A stretch of 64,000 nt of DNA from assembly GCF_954871325.1 (NCBI RefSeq), contig NC_088776.1, positions 14,260,052-14,324,051 of the forward strand, read 5' to 3'. The position numbers and the translations under genes are program-made. The notes under the pieces were generated by a model that saw only the letters and a list, made by a program, of their open reading frames with translations, ran no database searches and had not been told where the DNA came from. Below are positions 1-11,280 of the stretch, in pieces (positions within the stretch are counted from its first letter, which is position 1; the number at the start of each line of letters is the position of its first letter). This stretch comes from Gordionus sp. m RMFG-2023 (Eukaryota > Nematomorpha > Gordioida > Chordodea > Parachordodidae).

Positions 1-553
1 ACCCCCTTTAAAAACCTTTGCCTGCCCCCCTAAAAAATCTTCACCATCTTCGGCGGCGATATTTTCCCATTATTATTTTGATCTTTTTAATTATAGTGAT
101 ACTCTTTTCAGAGAATTTATATAGGATAACTTAAATTAATCTATCTCTACTACCAACTAGCGATATTTTGTGAATATAAAGGATTTATTTTCTAGATAAT
201 AAATTCAATTAAATCCTCCATTATTTACAATGAATTCATTTTTATAACTTTATGAGCTTGCTGAAATATTATATTTAAAAGGATAGCAGAAAGTTTTATT
301 TGGAAAACAATATGTATGATTGTTTGCAATATATAGATTTGGTCGATGAATTGTATTATAATAGTTCTTTAATAAAAGTATTAATTTTTACAGCAATAAA
401 TTTTGTCCTATTTCATCTCAAAATTTAATTGATAACCCCCCCCCCCCCAATAAATTTTTTTTTTATCCTACCCCCATTAAATCCGCTTACCCCTACCCCC
501 TCAAAAAAATAGGATGCAAACTGTTCCTACCCCTCCCGCTCATGTAAACGCTG
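1..553. mobile_element. Right part of a poly-C terminal-inverted-repeat element
   Basis: C-rich tracts lie at 1-60 and 430-540. The stretch ends at 537-553 with CGCTCATGTAAACGCTG, which matches the inverted terminus of the complete element at 28808-29053 (TCATGTAGACGCTG). The words 'GCAAACTGTTCC' and 'ACCCCTCCCGCTCATG' also recur there in reverse complement. LINE coding sequence begins directly after base 553, so this element inserted into the LINE. The left end is outside the window. No coding potential was seen. Confidence 0.55.
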
Positions 554-1566
554 AATTTGGCAAGGACGAGATAAAGAGAGCAGTGAAAAAGATGAAAAAA
601 GGTAAGGCGTCGGGTTTAACGATGGTGGTAGCAGAGATGTTTAAAGGTTCTGATGATTTAGGGACTGAATGGTTATGAATTTAGCCAATCAAATTGTCAC
701 AGAAGGAACTATTCCCGAGGAATGGCGAAGAAGTATAATTATCCCAGTATACAAGGGGAAAGGTGATCCTTTAGATTGCGGGTCTTACGGAGCTATTGAA
801 CTCTTGGAACATGCAATTAAAGTATTTGAGAGAGTGTTAGAGAAGCGGATAAGGGAACAAATTAAAATTGATGAAATGCAGTTTGGTTTTACATCGGGAA
901 AAGGCACGAAAGATGCAATTTTTGTCGTGAGACAAATGCAGGAGAAGTATCTTGCGAAGGAAAAGAAACTCTATTATGCGTTTGTTGATTTGGAGAAAGC
1001 ATTTGATAGGGTGCCGCGTGAGGTTACTAGATGGGCCTTGGAAAATCAGGTGTGGAGGAATGGTTGGTTATCGCAATGATGGCAATGTATGTTAGAGCAC
1101 AAACAGCAGTACGGAAGGATTATGGTGATAGTGACAGCTTTGAGGTGAAGGTAGGACTTCATCAAGGATCCATGCTGATTCAATTATTATATATCTTAGT
1201 AATGGATGTGGTGGCTAAAGAAATGCGTGAAGGACTTCCTTGAGAGTTATTATATGCAGATGACCTTGTATTAATGGCAAACAGTGAGGAAGAATTGATG
1301 GATAAAATTAGTAAATGGAAGATGACTATGGAAGCAAAGGGCCTGAAAATGAATGCATCAAAGACAAAGGTGAAGATTGGTGGGAAAATCTAAAGATGGA
1401 GGAATTCGGTAAGTTGCCTTGGGTGTATGTGGAAAAGGAGTTGCTAGAAATTACATCCAATGCACCAGATGCCAGAAATGGGTACATAATAGATGTAGCG
1501 GGAAAAAAGGAAGTTTGATGTTAGGAAGAATGACCTTTATTTGTAGAACATGCATGAAAGGGATAT
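554..1566 (+). mobile_element. LINE retrotransposon, reverse transcriptase part (broken)
   Basis: This is the reverse transcriptase of a non-LTR retrotransposon. Readable blocks are KMKKGKASG at 589-618, a fingers/palm segment at 669-1079 with IIIPVYKGKGD, QFGFTSGKGTKDA and YYAFVDLEKAFDRVPRE, then in the next frame EVKVGLHQGSM (1143-1176), then in a further frame ELLYADDLVLMA around 1243-1278, which is the catalytic YADD box. A Cys-rich knuckle follows at 1419-1560 (CGKGVARNYIQCTRCQKW, HNRCSG, CRTCMKG). At least two frameshifts and an in-frame stop break it. No endonuclease domain is present, so the copy is 5' truncated or cut by the element on its left. The clade is not certain. This type is common in invertebrate animals. 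Confidence 0.9.
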
Positions 1567-3539
1567 GGGCTATTCCACAAATCGATCACGATTCGGCCGA
1601 CTCCTTTTAAAATTGTTAAAAATTTCTGGAATTATTTAGATAGGTAAAAGAGTGAGAAAGCCGTTTATTTTAGCTCGCTAGCACACCTGGTTCTCGAGAT
1701 ATAGGGGCTCAAAGGTACAAAAAAGAGCCACTTTGGAATCTGTAAAATTTTTAAAATGCTTATATCTCAAAAACTATTTTTAGTAAAAAATATTATAATA
1801 TATCATTTTGTAGGTAAAGAAATTCTCTAATGGGCTATCAAAGAATAATAAATATTGGCGCCATTATAGGCTTTTAACATCCGGTTTGCTTAAATTGCTT
1901 TACCTGTATTTTTAAGCAAAATAGTGAGTTTGTTTTCCAATTTTTTTTATTGTTTTTTATTTAGACACCTTTGCTAAATATATATACAATATCAAAACCT
2001 TCGCGACGCTATCGACTCCAAAAATTGACAAAAAAAATATATGACGCTTTATGAAATTACGGATTATGGTTAAAATTTTGCTGCTAACTTATCAATAACC
2101 AGATATTTTCACTTTTTATATTAAAAAATTTTGATTTTCTATTAAATATAATAATTAACTGAGGAGCAGAGTGGGCATATGCCCATTAGACACTTAATAA
2201 TGTTACAAATTTCCAATAATAAATATCTTTCATATAATTTTTTTAATTTTTAAGGTATCTACAATTTCATCGAATTTTTCATCATTTGATGAAGAAAGAT
2301 AATGGTATAATATTAGTCGTTAAAACTTTTTTTTTACTCTAGATATCTTTTTCTTCGAATATTTCTTTTCACATAAGCGTTTTCTTTTAATGAGAGATTC
2401 CCCATTTGATTGTAGGGATATATTAATGTTATCAATAGCCTCTTGATTAATTTATATGAAGGGGAGAATCAATATTTACATTGTCATTTGAAGTATAAGG
2501 AATGTTTGATAATTTTTGTCGCCATGAAGAGCATATTAACATATCTAAATTGAATGGTAAATTTTTTTGGGTCATCCAGGGTAGAATCTTTCTTTTATTC
2601 TCGCGATAATAAGCATGTCTCTGTAGATTAAATGGGTTGCAACATTTAAATATTTGTGACGTCCTTCTGTGATATAGAATAAAATTTTAATTGATCTACA
2701 CCTAGAATACATGTTTTTGCACTCTCCAAATCCAGATTGTTATTGGTAGACAGACGATAAAATTAATCTGAACGGACAGGTTAAAATTATTTTAGAAAGA
2801 GAGATCGTTTTAAACAATTTATTTTGTAAAATATAATCGAATATATGCCTAATATTTTTACTGCAGCTGTTATATATTATCGAGCTAATAAGTCATTCGC
2901 TCGCTATAGTAGCAAAGTAGAGATCTAAAAAATGTAAAACATTTTAATGATGTGGGAGGGGGGGGGGGGCAAAACTGGAAAATTTTATCACAATTCTTAT
3001 AAACGTATCAATATTCAACCATTAGCGCCACCTACTTTTTTCTTCAATTTTTGGTAAAAATATATATTATGGAAAAGTCGATAACGTCGCCAAGGTTTTG
3101 ACATCGTATATATATTTATAAAAGGTGTCTAAATTAAAAGCAAAAAAAAAAATTCCAAAACAAACTCACTATTTTGCTTAAAAATACAGGTAAAGCAATT
3201 TAGGTAAACCGGATGTTAAAAGTTTATAATGGCGCCAATATTTATTATTCTTTGTTAGCCCATTAGAGAATTTCTTTACCTACAAAATGATATATTATAA
3301 TTTTTTTTGCTATAAATAGTTTTTGAGATATAAGCATTTTAAAAATTTTACAGATTCCAAAGTGGCTCTTTTTTGTACCTTTGAGCCCCTATATCTCAAG
3401 AACCAGGTGTGCTAGAGAGCTAAAATAAACGGCTTACTCATTTTTTTACCTATCTAAATAATTCCAGAAATTTTTAACAATTTTAAAAGGGGTCGGCTGA
3501 AAAAGTGCCTTTTTTGATAGATTTGACATGGAATGGCCC
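1567..3539. mobile_element. 1,973-bp long-TIR DNA element inserted in the LINE
   Basis: The ends are inverted copies about 500 bp long (roughly 1567-2075 and 3005-3539). The left end begins GGGCTATTCCA and the right end closes TGGAATGGCCC. The arms share many words, such as 'TATATCTCAAAAAC' and 'GGCGCCA', in inverted orientation. The flanks read GGATA-T and A-TACAT, so a 2-bp TA (or AT) target duplication fits. LINE coding resumes immediately after the right end. The interior (about 2280-2760, minus strand) contains a degraded reading with CCNPFNLQRHAYYRENKRK and ILPWMTQKNLPFNL, possibly a Cys/His N-terminal domain of a lost transposase. The superfamily is not resolved. A related element lies at 13215-14976. 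Confidence 0.8.
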
Positions 3540-4215
3540 ATACATAATAATAATAACCTAGAAAATGGTGGTCTGGATATTGGCAATGGATTAACCGTAG
3601 AAAAAGTGGATAAGTTTTGTTATTTAGGTGATATGCTAAACGCAGATGGTGGTGTAGATTCTGCCGTTGTTGCAAAAACCAGACAAGCTTGGAAGAAGTT
3701 CAGAGATGTCGTCTATTCTTACAAATAAACAAGTATCTCTGAAGTTAAAGGGAAAAGTTTACGTAAGCTGTGTGTGAAGTTGTTTAGTTTATGGCGGTGA
3801 AACATGGGCAATGAAAGCGACTCACGAAGCCAAATTAGAAAGAACGAGATGAGGATGATTAGATGGATGTGTGGGGTATTCTCTGAGAGAGAGAAAAACT
3901 AGCAAGGAATTGTGAGCAAGATTGGGTATAGAAATGATTGGAATGGTAATGCGACGAAATAGACTAAGATGGTTTGGGCATGTGGAACGTATTACAAAAG
4001 ATGACTAAGTAAAGAGATGCACAATGATGGAAGTAGGAGGATCAAGACCTAGAGGAAGACCCAAGATGACGTAGACAAATTTGATAGTGGCGGATATGAG
4101 AAGCATGAATCTTACAAATATTGATGCTAAGGACCGTCAAAAATGAAAAAGAAAAATCAGAGGGAAAACTGACCTACCCGGATAAACCTGGAAATCGCCA
4201 TAAAACGGAGAAGAA
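3540..4215 (+). mobile_element. LINE retrotransposon, C-terminal part (broken)
   Basis: This continues the LINE after the insertion. The segment 3564-3728 reads GLDIGNGLTVEKVDKFCYLG, DMLNADGGVDSAVV and then ARQAWKKF-like residues. Further motifs follow in shifting frames: RMIRWMCGV around 3850, the RRLRWFGHVER-type motif around 3950-3990, GGSRPRGRP around 4035 and a PGKPGNRHK-like end near 4180-4205. The tail peters out in an A-rich stretch. Several frameshifts and stops show an old copy. Its order relative to the first LINE part and the abrupt junction at the TIR element show that one LINE was split. Confidence 0.85.
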
Positions 4216-5301
4216 GAATACTATTAATTATCAAAACTATATTATTTAAAGAGTTGGGTGGGCTAGGCAACTTTTAGGAAACAATCCTATTTTTATCTTA
4301 AACTAGTTGTTTTTCCTTAAATGTGTAAAAGGTTGAATTTTTACATATTTTATAAAAATTTGTTTTAAATGTTTTATAATATAAAAATTTCCTTTAGAAC
4401 GCATTTTCTTAAATCTAAAAATACTCAAATAAATATTTTTTTATGATTTTTCTTATATAAAAAATATGTATATTAAATTTATTACTGCATTGTTTTGCTA
4501 GTGTAGAGCATAGCCTATACTTTCTGATTGTCGCTATTATTATTGAGATGCAATAAAAAATAATTAAACTATATATATTGGAAATTTTTAGTCTTATTTT
4601 TTATTTGTGGAAATTGACAATAAATAAAATAAATCCTGAAGTGGCTTATAAACTAACTTGCGTTACTCGAAAACGCTAGCGGAAGCTATAAAGCGCTATT
4701 TTTTTATAAAAAAGTGGTAGCGATAGCGCGCTACTTTTAAAAGTAGCTTTAAATAACACTGCTAAATGCTTCGTATAAAATTTCTCATGGAAATTTTAAA
4801 ATGCAAATTTAAATTTTAACATACCAAATTTCAAAATTTTACATTTTCACTAATAATTTTTTTATAAAAGTTGCTCAAAATTAATATCAATACCAAATGA
4901 AAATATCTCCATTTTATCATGTACGCAAATATTGATATGACGATAGGGGAGGGGAGGAGGGGGCTACTTTTTTAAAAGTATTTTACATTAAAAGAAAATT
5001 TTTTTTTCATTTATTGTGAAGGTATAAATAAATGTCTGAATATAAATCGCGATGGGCTGATTATGGAAGACTTGCCTATAACTAAAATTCTATATTAAAA
5101 TTTCTAATACCCCAAAAATTTGTTAATAATAATCGCTCAATCATAATAAGATACCTTGGTTGATTTTTCGAAACCAAGCCGAACTCGCAACAGAAAGCAA
5201 AATGATAGGTCGTATAGAACTAATTGTAGATTCTAAACCTATTCTCGAATTATATATGCAAAAAAATGAAAAAAATTGCGATCATGTTGAAGGGTATAGG
5301 G
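4216..5301. other. AT-rich spacer with a GCGCTA-rich element fragment
   Basis: No gene was seen. Around 4660-4765 there is a GC-rich patch with repeated GCGCTA/TAGCGC words, ending in AAATAACACTGC. It resembles one end of a hAT-type non-autonomous element. A similar patch lies at 12135-12210. Confidence 0.4.
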
Positions 5302-8300
5302 CAGGGTTTCGAACCGTTTAGTATAACGGTTCGGTTCGTTCCGGTTTTTAGTTTAAAATTTTATAAAGGTTTTGTTCCATTTCGGTTTTTTAAAAAAATA
5401 ATCATATCGGTTCGGTTCGGTTTATAATTTATAACGGTTCTTTTCGGTTTGTTCCGGTTTTTATAAATTTAATTTTAAAAAAAATTAATCATTAACCATG
5501 TATATATTAATTTTAGAGAAAAATCTTTTTATAATTTCTTATTTAATTTAACCATGAATGATAATCTAATAGATATTTTTATTAAACTTAGTAAATATAA
5601 ATTAGACAAATCAATTCTTTTTATTTCATAAATAAGATAAACACAAACATGCGCAAATACAATGAGGAATAAAATAACACATAAATATAATGAAATTTAT
5701 ATTATTTATTTTTAAAAAGAGAATTGGAACGGATAACTAAAATATTTTCTAATATTTCAGGATTTAATTTAGTTCTTTGCGCAGAGAGTATAAACTTAAG
5801 GCTAGAAAATGCTCTTTCTACGGATACCTGCGTAGCTGGAACTGCTAGCACAACCATAGCTAACTTATAAAGTTCTGGCATACTATTCTTTACATTTTCC
5901 CAATAATTCAAAAGATTTGCATCTTTTTCTAATCTCTCTATATTATCAAATGACCGAATTATATACTCTATTTCTACACATTTATTATAATTTTCTATGC
6001 CCTGAGAACTATTCTTATTAAGGCTTTCATGCGACATTAATAAATCTTCAAAATCATCATCTAAGTTATCTTTCGAATGTGAACACGTAGGAATAGTATC
6101 TAGATTTTCAATATTCTGATTATTTAAATTTTGGATTAAGTTCCAAGTTTTATAAAGATGTTTTTTGGCGATATCTTTTTCTTCAAATGATCAAAATACA
6201 TTATATCTTGGGTCGAGATATATAGCTGAGCAAAAAACTTCATTTTTCAAATTAATCTCTCGTGCTTTGATTGTACAAACTAAAAGTTTGGCAAATGAAG
6301 TGTCTATTTTGCTAGTTTGCATGATACATTTGATCCATGCTGCATAAAAATCGCCCATGGTCATTTGTTCACTTTGTATATATTTTGTCAAAATATAAGA
6401 TGGATATAAAGCTTTTAATATATCACTAATTATTTTCCATTCATTCTCTGACAAACATTTTTCACGATCATTACTTTGGGCCGATATTTCTTGGCAAAAG
6501 TTTTTTAACTCTAATAATCTTTCCAACATTAAATAGATTGAATTCCATCTTGTGCAACAATCTATTAGTGGCTTTTTTAAATTTAATTTGGACAAAATAG
6601 ACATTGTAGTCTGATTTCTTATTTTTTTGCAAATGTTTCTTGCTTTATTAATAATAACAATTTCATTTGAATTTTTTATGCAATCATTAATTGCTAATTG
6701 AAATGTGTGGGAGGCACATCTAATGCCCATTAACATGGATCTCGTATGAGGTACAGTATTAATACTTTCAATATTAAAAAAAGGTTCTTCATTTTCATTA
6801 ACAATTATATCATCATTGTTATTTAAATTATCATTATCTAAATAATCATTAAGGATATCATCTTCATCATCTTCTTCATCATGATGTATTAACAGCTTGA
6901 TTAATTTAATCATGTTAGCTGCATTGTCTGTGGTTATCGTATAAATTTGATCAATTCTTATTTCATGTCCGTTTAGAACATCTAGAATAATTTTTTTTAG
7001 ATATTCTGATGTATGTCTTTCTTTTATCTCTTTCATGCATAACGTTCTTAATTTTATTTCTCCATTATCTATAAATTGAATATTGATCCCCAGTATGGAC
7101 CTATCATATCGAGTTGCAATATCTAATTTTAACGATATAAATTTTTGGTATATTTCTTTTTTTAAATTTTGCGAAAAATCAAATACCATTTTTTTAATAT
7201 TATTGCGTATATTTTCAGAATTGATGGTTAAATTACCACCCAATCCCACAATTATCGGATCTATAATATTTCTAAATGCTTTGTCATCAATTGATTTTAT
7301 TGGTCTCCCATGAACTGTGATTAACTAAGTGCAGGAGCGGATTAAAGTGTCTTTATTAATATTAATTTGTATTGTATTAGTTTTGGTAAAAGCATTTGGA
7401 ATTGTATTGATTATTTGCATTTTTTGTTATTGTTTTTTTAATAGTCAAATTATCTTTTTTTTTAATAATTTGAATTCCTTATCGTGGAATCTTTCTATAT
7501 GTCGTTCAAGATTTGCTGCAGGGTCCCCGGTTAAAACTTTACCGCAGTTTTCTAGTTTACAAGTAGATTGATTTTTTACAATATCTAATTTAAAATATGA
7601 TCGCACAGGATTTGACTTTTCCCGAACCATTTAATAGATACTAATATGCTATATGATGATGAATAGATCAGAATCTTTTATTATAAAAATAGAATAAATA
7701 AATTTCTTAATAGAATCAGTATAATTTTTTATTTATCTTATCTGACAAGATCTCCCCCAAAAACGTGAATTATATGCAGGCCTACCCTTCATATAATTAT
7801 GCCGATTTTTTCCTCAAAGATACTAACAACAAACCTTGTACACAGATGAAACTAAATAAGTGAATGGAGCTTACTAATACCATTTTAATAAATAATTTGA
7901 TTTAATAGAGAAAAGAAAGAAGCAAAAAGATAAGATATAAAATAAGAAGAAAAGAAATAGAAAAGCTGTTTAAAATTCCAAAAACAACTGTCATTTATTA
8001 AAAAATTAAAGTTAATTAAATTAAAACTTTAATGGATACTTTATCATTTTATAATTATCCAATTGAATTTCATGTGTTTTAATTTTATTTGGTACTATAA
8101 GATTTAGAAGGTTAATCAGTAAGTAGTTTTTATTTCAAGAAATTATCCACTAAAGTGTAAATGGAAATAAATAAATAAATTAACCATAAAATACAGGAAT
8201 ATTAAATAACAATGATATGTTTTTTTTTAATTTCAGAATTCTAATATTCATTTAAGTCATTATAAATTATTCATTATGAAAATATTAATTAATAAGAAAT

Positions 8301-8837
8301 TAATATAAAACAGTATTTTATTAAAAGTAATCAGTACCTGATTTTCTTTAGATGTTAGTTAGAATTATGATTTTTCCCAAATTATTCGCAAGTATTAATA
8401 AGCTAATTAATAACTAATATACATATATATATATATATAAGAATAAACTTGTTAATTTAAAGAATAGTCTTGTTTGATTTTAAGATTCTTATCTAATTAA
8501 CTGGTAATTCGCCTAATCTCTATTAAATTGAGTATTTATTAAAGTGAAAAGAAAAAACAATAAACATGGTGGTATTAATTGACATGTAAAAAAAATTCAA
8601 TTTGAAAAGAAATAAAGAGTTTAAAAATTTCCCTAAGGAAAATTCAAATTTCAAATTTAGGTTAATAATGTTTAAATTTAATTATTTTTTAAAACCGTTT
8701 TGAACCGGTTTAAAATATTTATAACGGTTCGGTTCGCTCTTTTTATAGTTTCTTTATAACGGTTCGGTTATGGTTACGGTTCAGAAAATTATAACGGTTC
8801 ATTCCGGTTTGGCTGTTCGGTTCGGTTCGAAACCCTG
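5302..8837 (-). mobile_element. hAT DNA transposon 1, complete ends
   Basis: The element begins CAGGGTTTCGAACCG and ends CGGTTCGAAACCCTG, a clear terminal inverted repeat. It is flanked by a perfect 8-bp target duplication GTATAGGG (5294-5301 and 8838-8845), the hAT signature. Both ends carry several copies of the subterminal repeat TATAACGGTTCGGTT (5330-5470 and 8700-8830), presumably transposase binding sites. The transposase gene lies inside on the minus strand. Extra end fragments of this family are found at 33706-33880 and 62525-62656. Confidence 0.95.
5702..7630 (-). pseudogene. hAT transposase (BED finger, catalytic core, dimerisation domain)
   Basis: One minus-strand frame runs from the ATG at 7630 to the stop at 5702 (about 640 codons) with no frameshift, interrupted only by about four nonsense codons (three between the BED part and the core, one TGA near 6193). 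Order: BED zinc finger (7630-7445: CKLENCGKVL, then LERHIERFHD); core 7330-6191 with LKLDIATRYDRSILGIN, TITTDNAANM, an acidic run DEEDDEDD, HTFQLAIND and CTRWNS; and the C-terminal hATC segment 6037-5702 with AVPATQVSVERAFSS. The two catalytic aspartates (LKLD, TTDN) and the glutamate (VSVER) are visible. It is an inactive copy unless the stops are sequence errors. Confidence 0.92.
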
Positions 8838-9862
8838 GTATAGGGTTTGCAATAAATCAAGCTAATTGGCAAAAGATTGCCTTATAATTTGAGAAGTATA
8901 ATTTAAATTGTCTTGTATCATTTTTTAATCTTTATTAGATAATAAAACTGAATTTTTGGATGCTTTATCAAAGGCACAAGATTTAACGAAGGGAAGAAAA
9001 ATCTTACTTTTGATTTTAAAAATTCTAGGCTTAAAACATTACAATTCAAAAAGGAAAAATATTTCATTCTTAAAATATATTTTATTTTAAAATCAGTGTT
9101 CTATGCTGCACTTAATTTGAAAATAATGCAGTTTAATTAAAGATTTAATGATGAATCAATGAAATTTTTAAATCAAACATTATTTTACTCCAAAGGAAAT
9201 GGAGAAAAAACATTCGTTAAAATGATATCGAGGATATCTGTGAATTTTACCATTTTATTCGAATTCGGTTTTTGAAGATATCAAAGTCATATTTATATGA
9301 TGGCTAAATGGAGGGATGTAATGATAACAAATGACCTGGGGGTTAAAGAATTTAAACGTGTCAGATTCTGAGAAATAAATTTATTAAAATATTTGTATTA
9401 TTTAGTTTCTTCTTTTGATGATGTTTCTGAGACTTGTAGTTCAGCCTAAACTATTCGTTATTTTACATTATCGTTTACTTTTTCTGCTTTCCCAATTTAT
9501 CAATTTTATATAAATATTTATTAACTATTTCTATTATCATGTATTCCGAAAGGCTTATGAGTAAAATTAAACAAGACTTTGTAGTACCATGAAAAATCAC
9601 TTTCGTCAAGCAGCACCTAGACTGGAATCCTCAAAACCATGTTAAATTTAAGAACTGGAAGGCACTTTACAAAATTTTAGGCAGTGAAACTCCCTTTTAA
9701 AAAAAATAATCAGAATCGGAACCGATATCTATTATTTAAATATTTTGGTGAAAATAAATAACATTTTATGATACTATTTTCAGTGCAAACAGATATTATA
9801 ATATGGTGTTTTTTAAGTCAGTTTATTTAATTCAAATTGTCTTTTCATTTGCAATCTTTTGG
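8838..9862. other. AT-rich spacer, no gene seen
   Basis: Both strands lack recognisable coding sequence or repeat ends here. Confidence 0.4.
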
Positions 9863-10079
9863 TAGTGTTCTTAAACGGCTAGATTTGAGCCGATTTTTAA
9901 AAACGGCTAACTCAATATTTTAACCAGAAAATATTACCCAAGCCTGAAGTTTTTGCTAGTGAATGACACAAAGGTTTAAAATCTGTTAGTAAAATTCCGA
10001 TGATTAGGCAGTACCTTTCTGGATAAAATATTGTAGTCATTTTTAAAAATCGGCTCAAATCGAGCAGTTTAAAGCCCTA
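9863..10079. mobile_element. 217-bp MITE with GATTTGAGCCG-type ends
   Basis: The left end TAGTGTTCTTAAACGGC continues into GATTTGAGCCG. The right end CGGCTCAAATCGAGCAG closes TTTAAAGCCCTA in inverted orientation. The flanks share CTTTTGG (9856-9862 and 10080-10086), so a 7-8 bp hAT-type target duplication is likely. Diverged members lie near 13900-14090, 22560-22712, 29837-30022, 33553-33700 and 46961-47115. Confidence 0.75.
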
Positions 10080-11101
10080 CTTTTGGTTAAAAAAAATTGT
10101 AAATAAATAATTTTGTGTAATAAAAAAAATGAGTTATACAAATAATTTATAAGGTAGCTTTCAATGTAACTACTTACTTTTGAAACCTAACTAACTACAA
10201 GTTACTTTTTTATAACGTTACATTTTCGAGAATGTTTTAATTTGTAACTGTGCTTTTCAAAAGAACTTTAAATTGATAACCAATCCAATAGTAATAATAT
10301 ATTGGTTTAAAGCAATTTAATTATTCAAAATTTAATTATACAAATATCTTATATTTTAGATTCATTTAGTAAATTTTGGGCTTTATTTCTTGGATAACGC
10401 TAAAAAAATATTTTATTTATTATTTAACTTGAGATATATTTTTGTTTTAAATTTATCGCAAGATATATTGGTGCATTAATTAAGATTAAATATAAGATCA
10501 CTTATCTAAATTTATTATATAAATTTTGTGATAGCAATACTTTTTTATTTTATCTATGAAAAGAAAATATACATTAATATCAATTATGTATTTATGATAC
10601 AGTAATTGAAGTCAAAATAAAAATCAAAACTTAAATAAATGCTGACTCTTAAACTTTTCTAATGAACAAGCATTCAACATAAATCCTTTTTAAAAATGAT
10701 TCGAGAGTGTTTTAATAATAATAAAAATAACGAGTTTTATTCCTAAGTTGTTTGGATAAATTGTTAAAAAAACGATATTGTTTAAACTTTAAACCAATAC
10801 AATAGTTTCAATACCAATATTATGGTATTGTAAGCCAGCCTTACCCAGCCCTGTAATAAATATATTTACATGATTAATTTTTATCAATAATTTTCTATAA
10901 TGGATACAGAATGTAATTTCAGATACATTTGTTTGCAAATTTACAATTCTACTAAATTAAATATAACGTGTATATAAATAATAATTAATATCTTTGTTAT
11001 AATCATATAAAAATGCGATCTGATTGCAAAATATTAATTTGATTGGTCTGAAAATAATAATAAATTCATAACGTTTTCCAATATAATTGTTAAACGATAT
11101 T
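10080..11101. other. AT-rich region downstream of the MBLAC1-like gene
   Basis: No coding sequence was recognised. It holds the presumed 3' flank and UTR of the minus-strand gene that ends at 11102. Confidence 0.4.
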
Positions 11102-11280
11102 CTAATTAATAGCTCTCTTAACATTAACAGGAACCATAAACATGGGTCCATGACCTGGAATGATGTGATCAGCTAGTTTGAGAATTTTGTTTCTACTTAG
11201 GGTTTGCAAATCGATGTCAAAGCTATTCCTCTGCCACAAAATTGGATCATTTAGGTCTTCCAATTTTTCAAATATATCTC
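11102..11280 (-). CDS. MBLAC1: MBLAC1-like exon 4 with stop codon
   Basis: The acceptor TTACAG is followed by GA-GAT-ATA, completing Gly-Asp-Ile-Phe-Glu (GDVFE in human). It encodes WQRNSFDIDLQTLSRNKI and LADHIIPGHGPMF and ends TAG at 11102-11104. Confidence 0.88.

Noticed and set aside
7083-7571. Plus-strand open frames opposite the hAT 1 transposase
   Set aside because: They are antisense shadows of the BED and core coding sequence and show no motif of their own.
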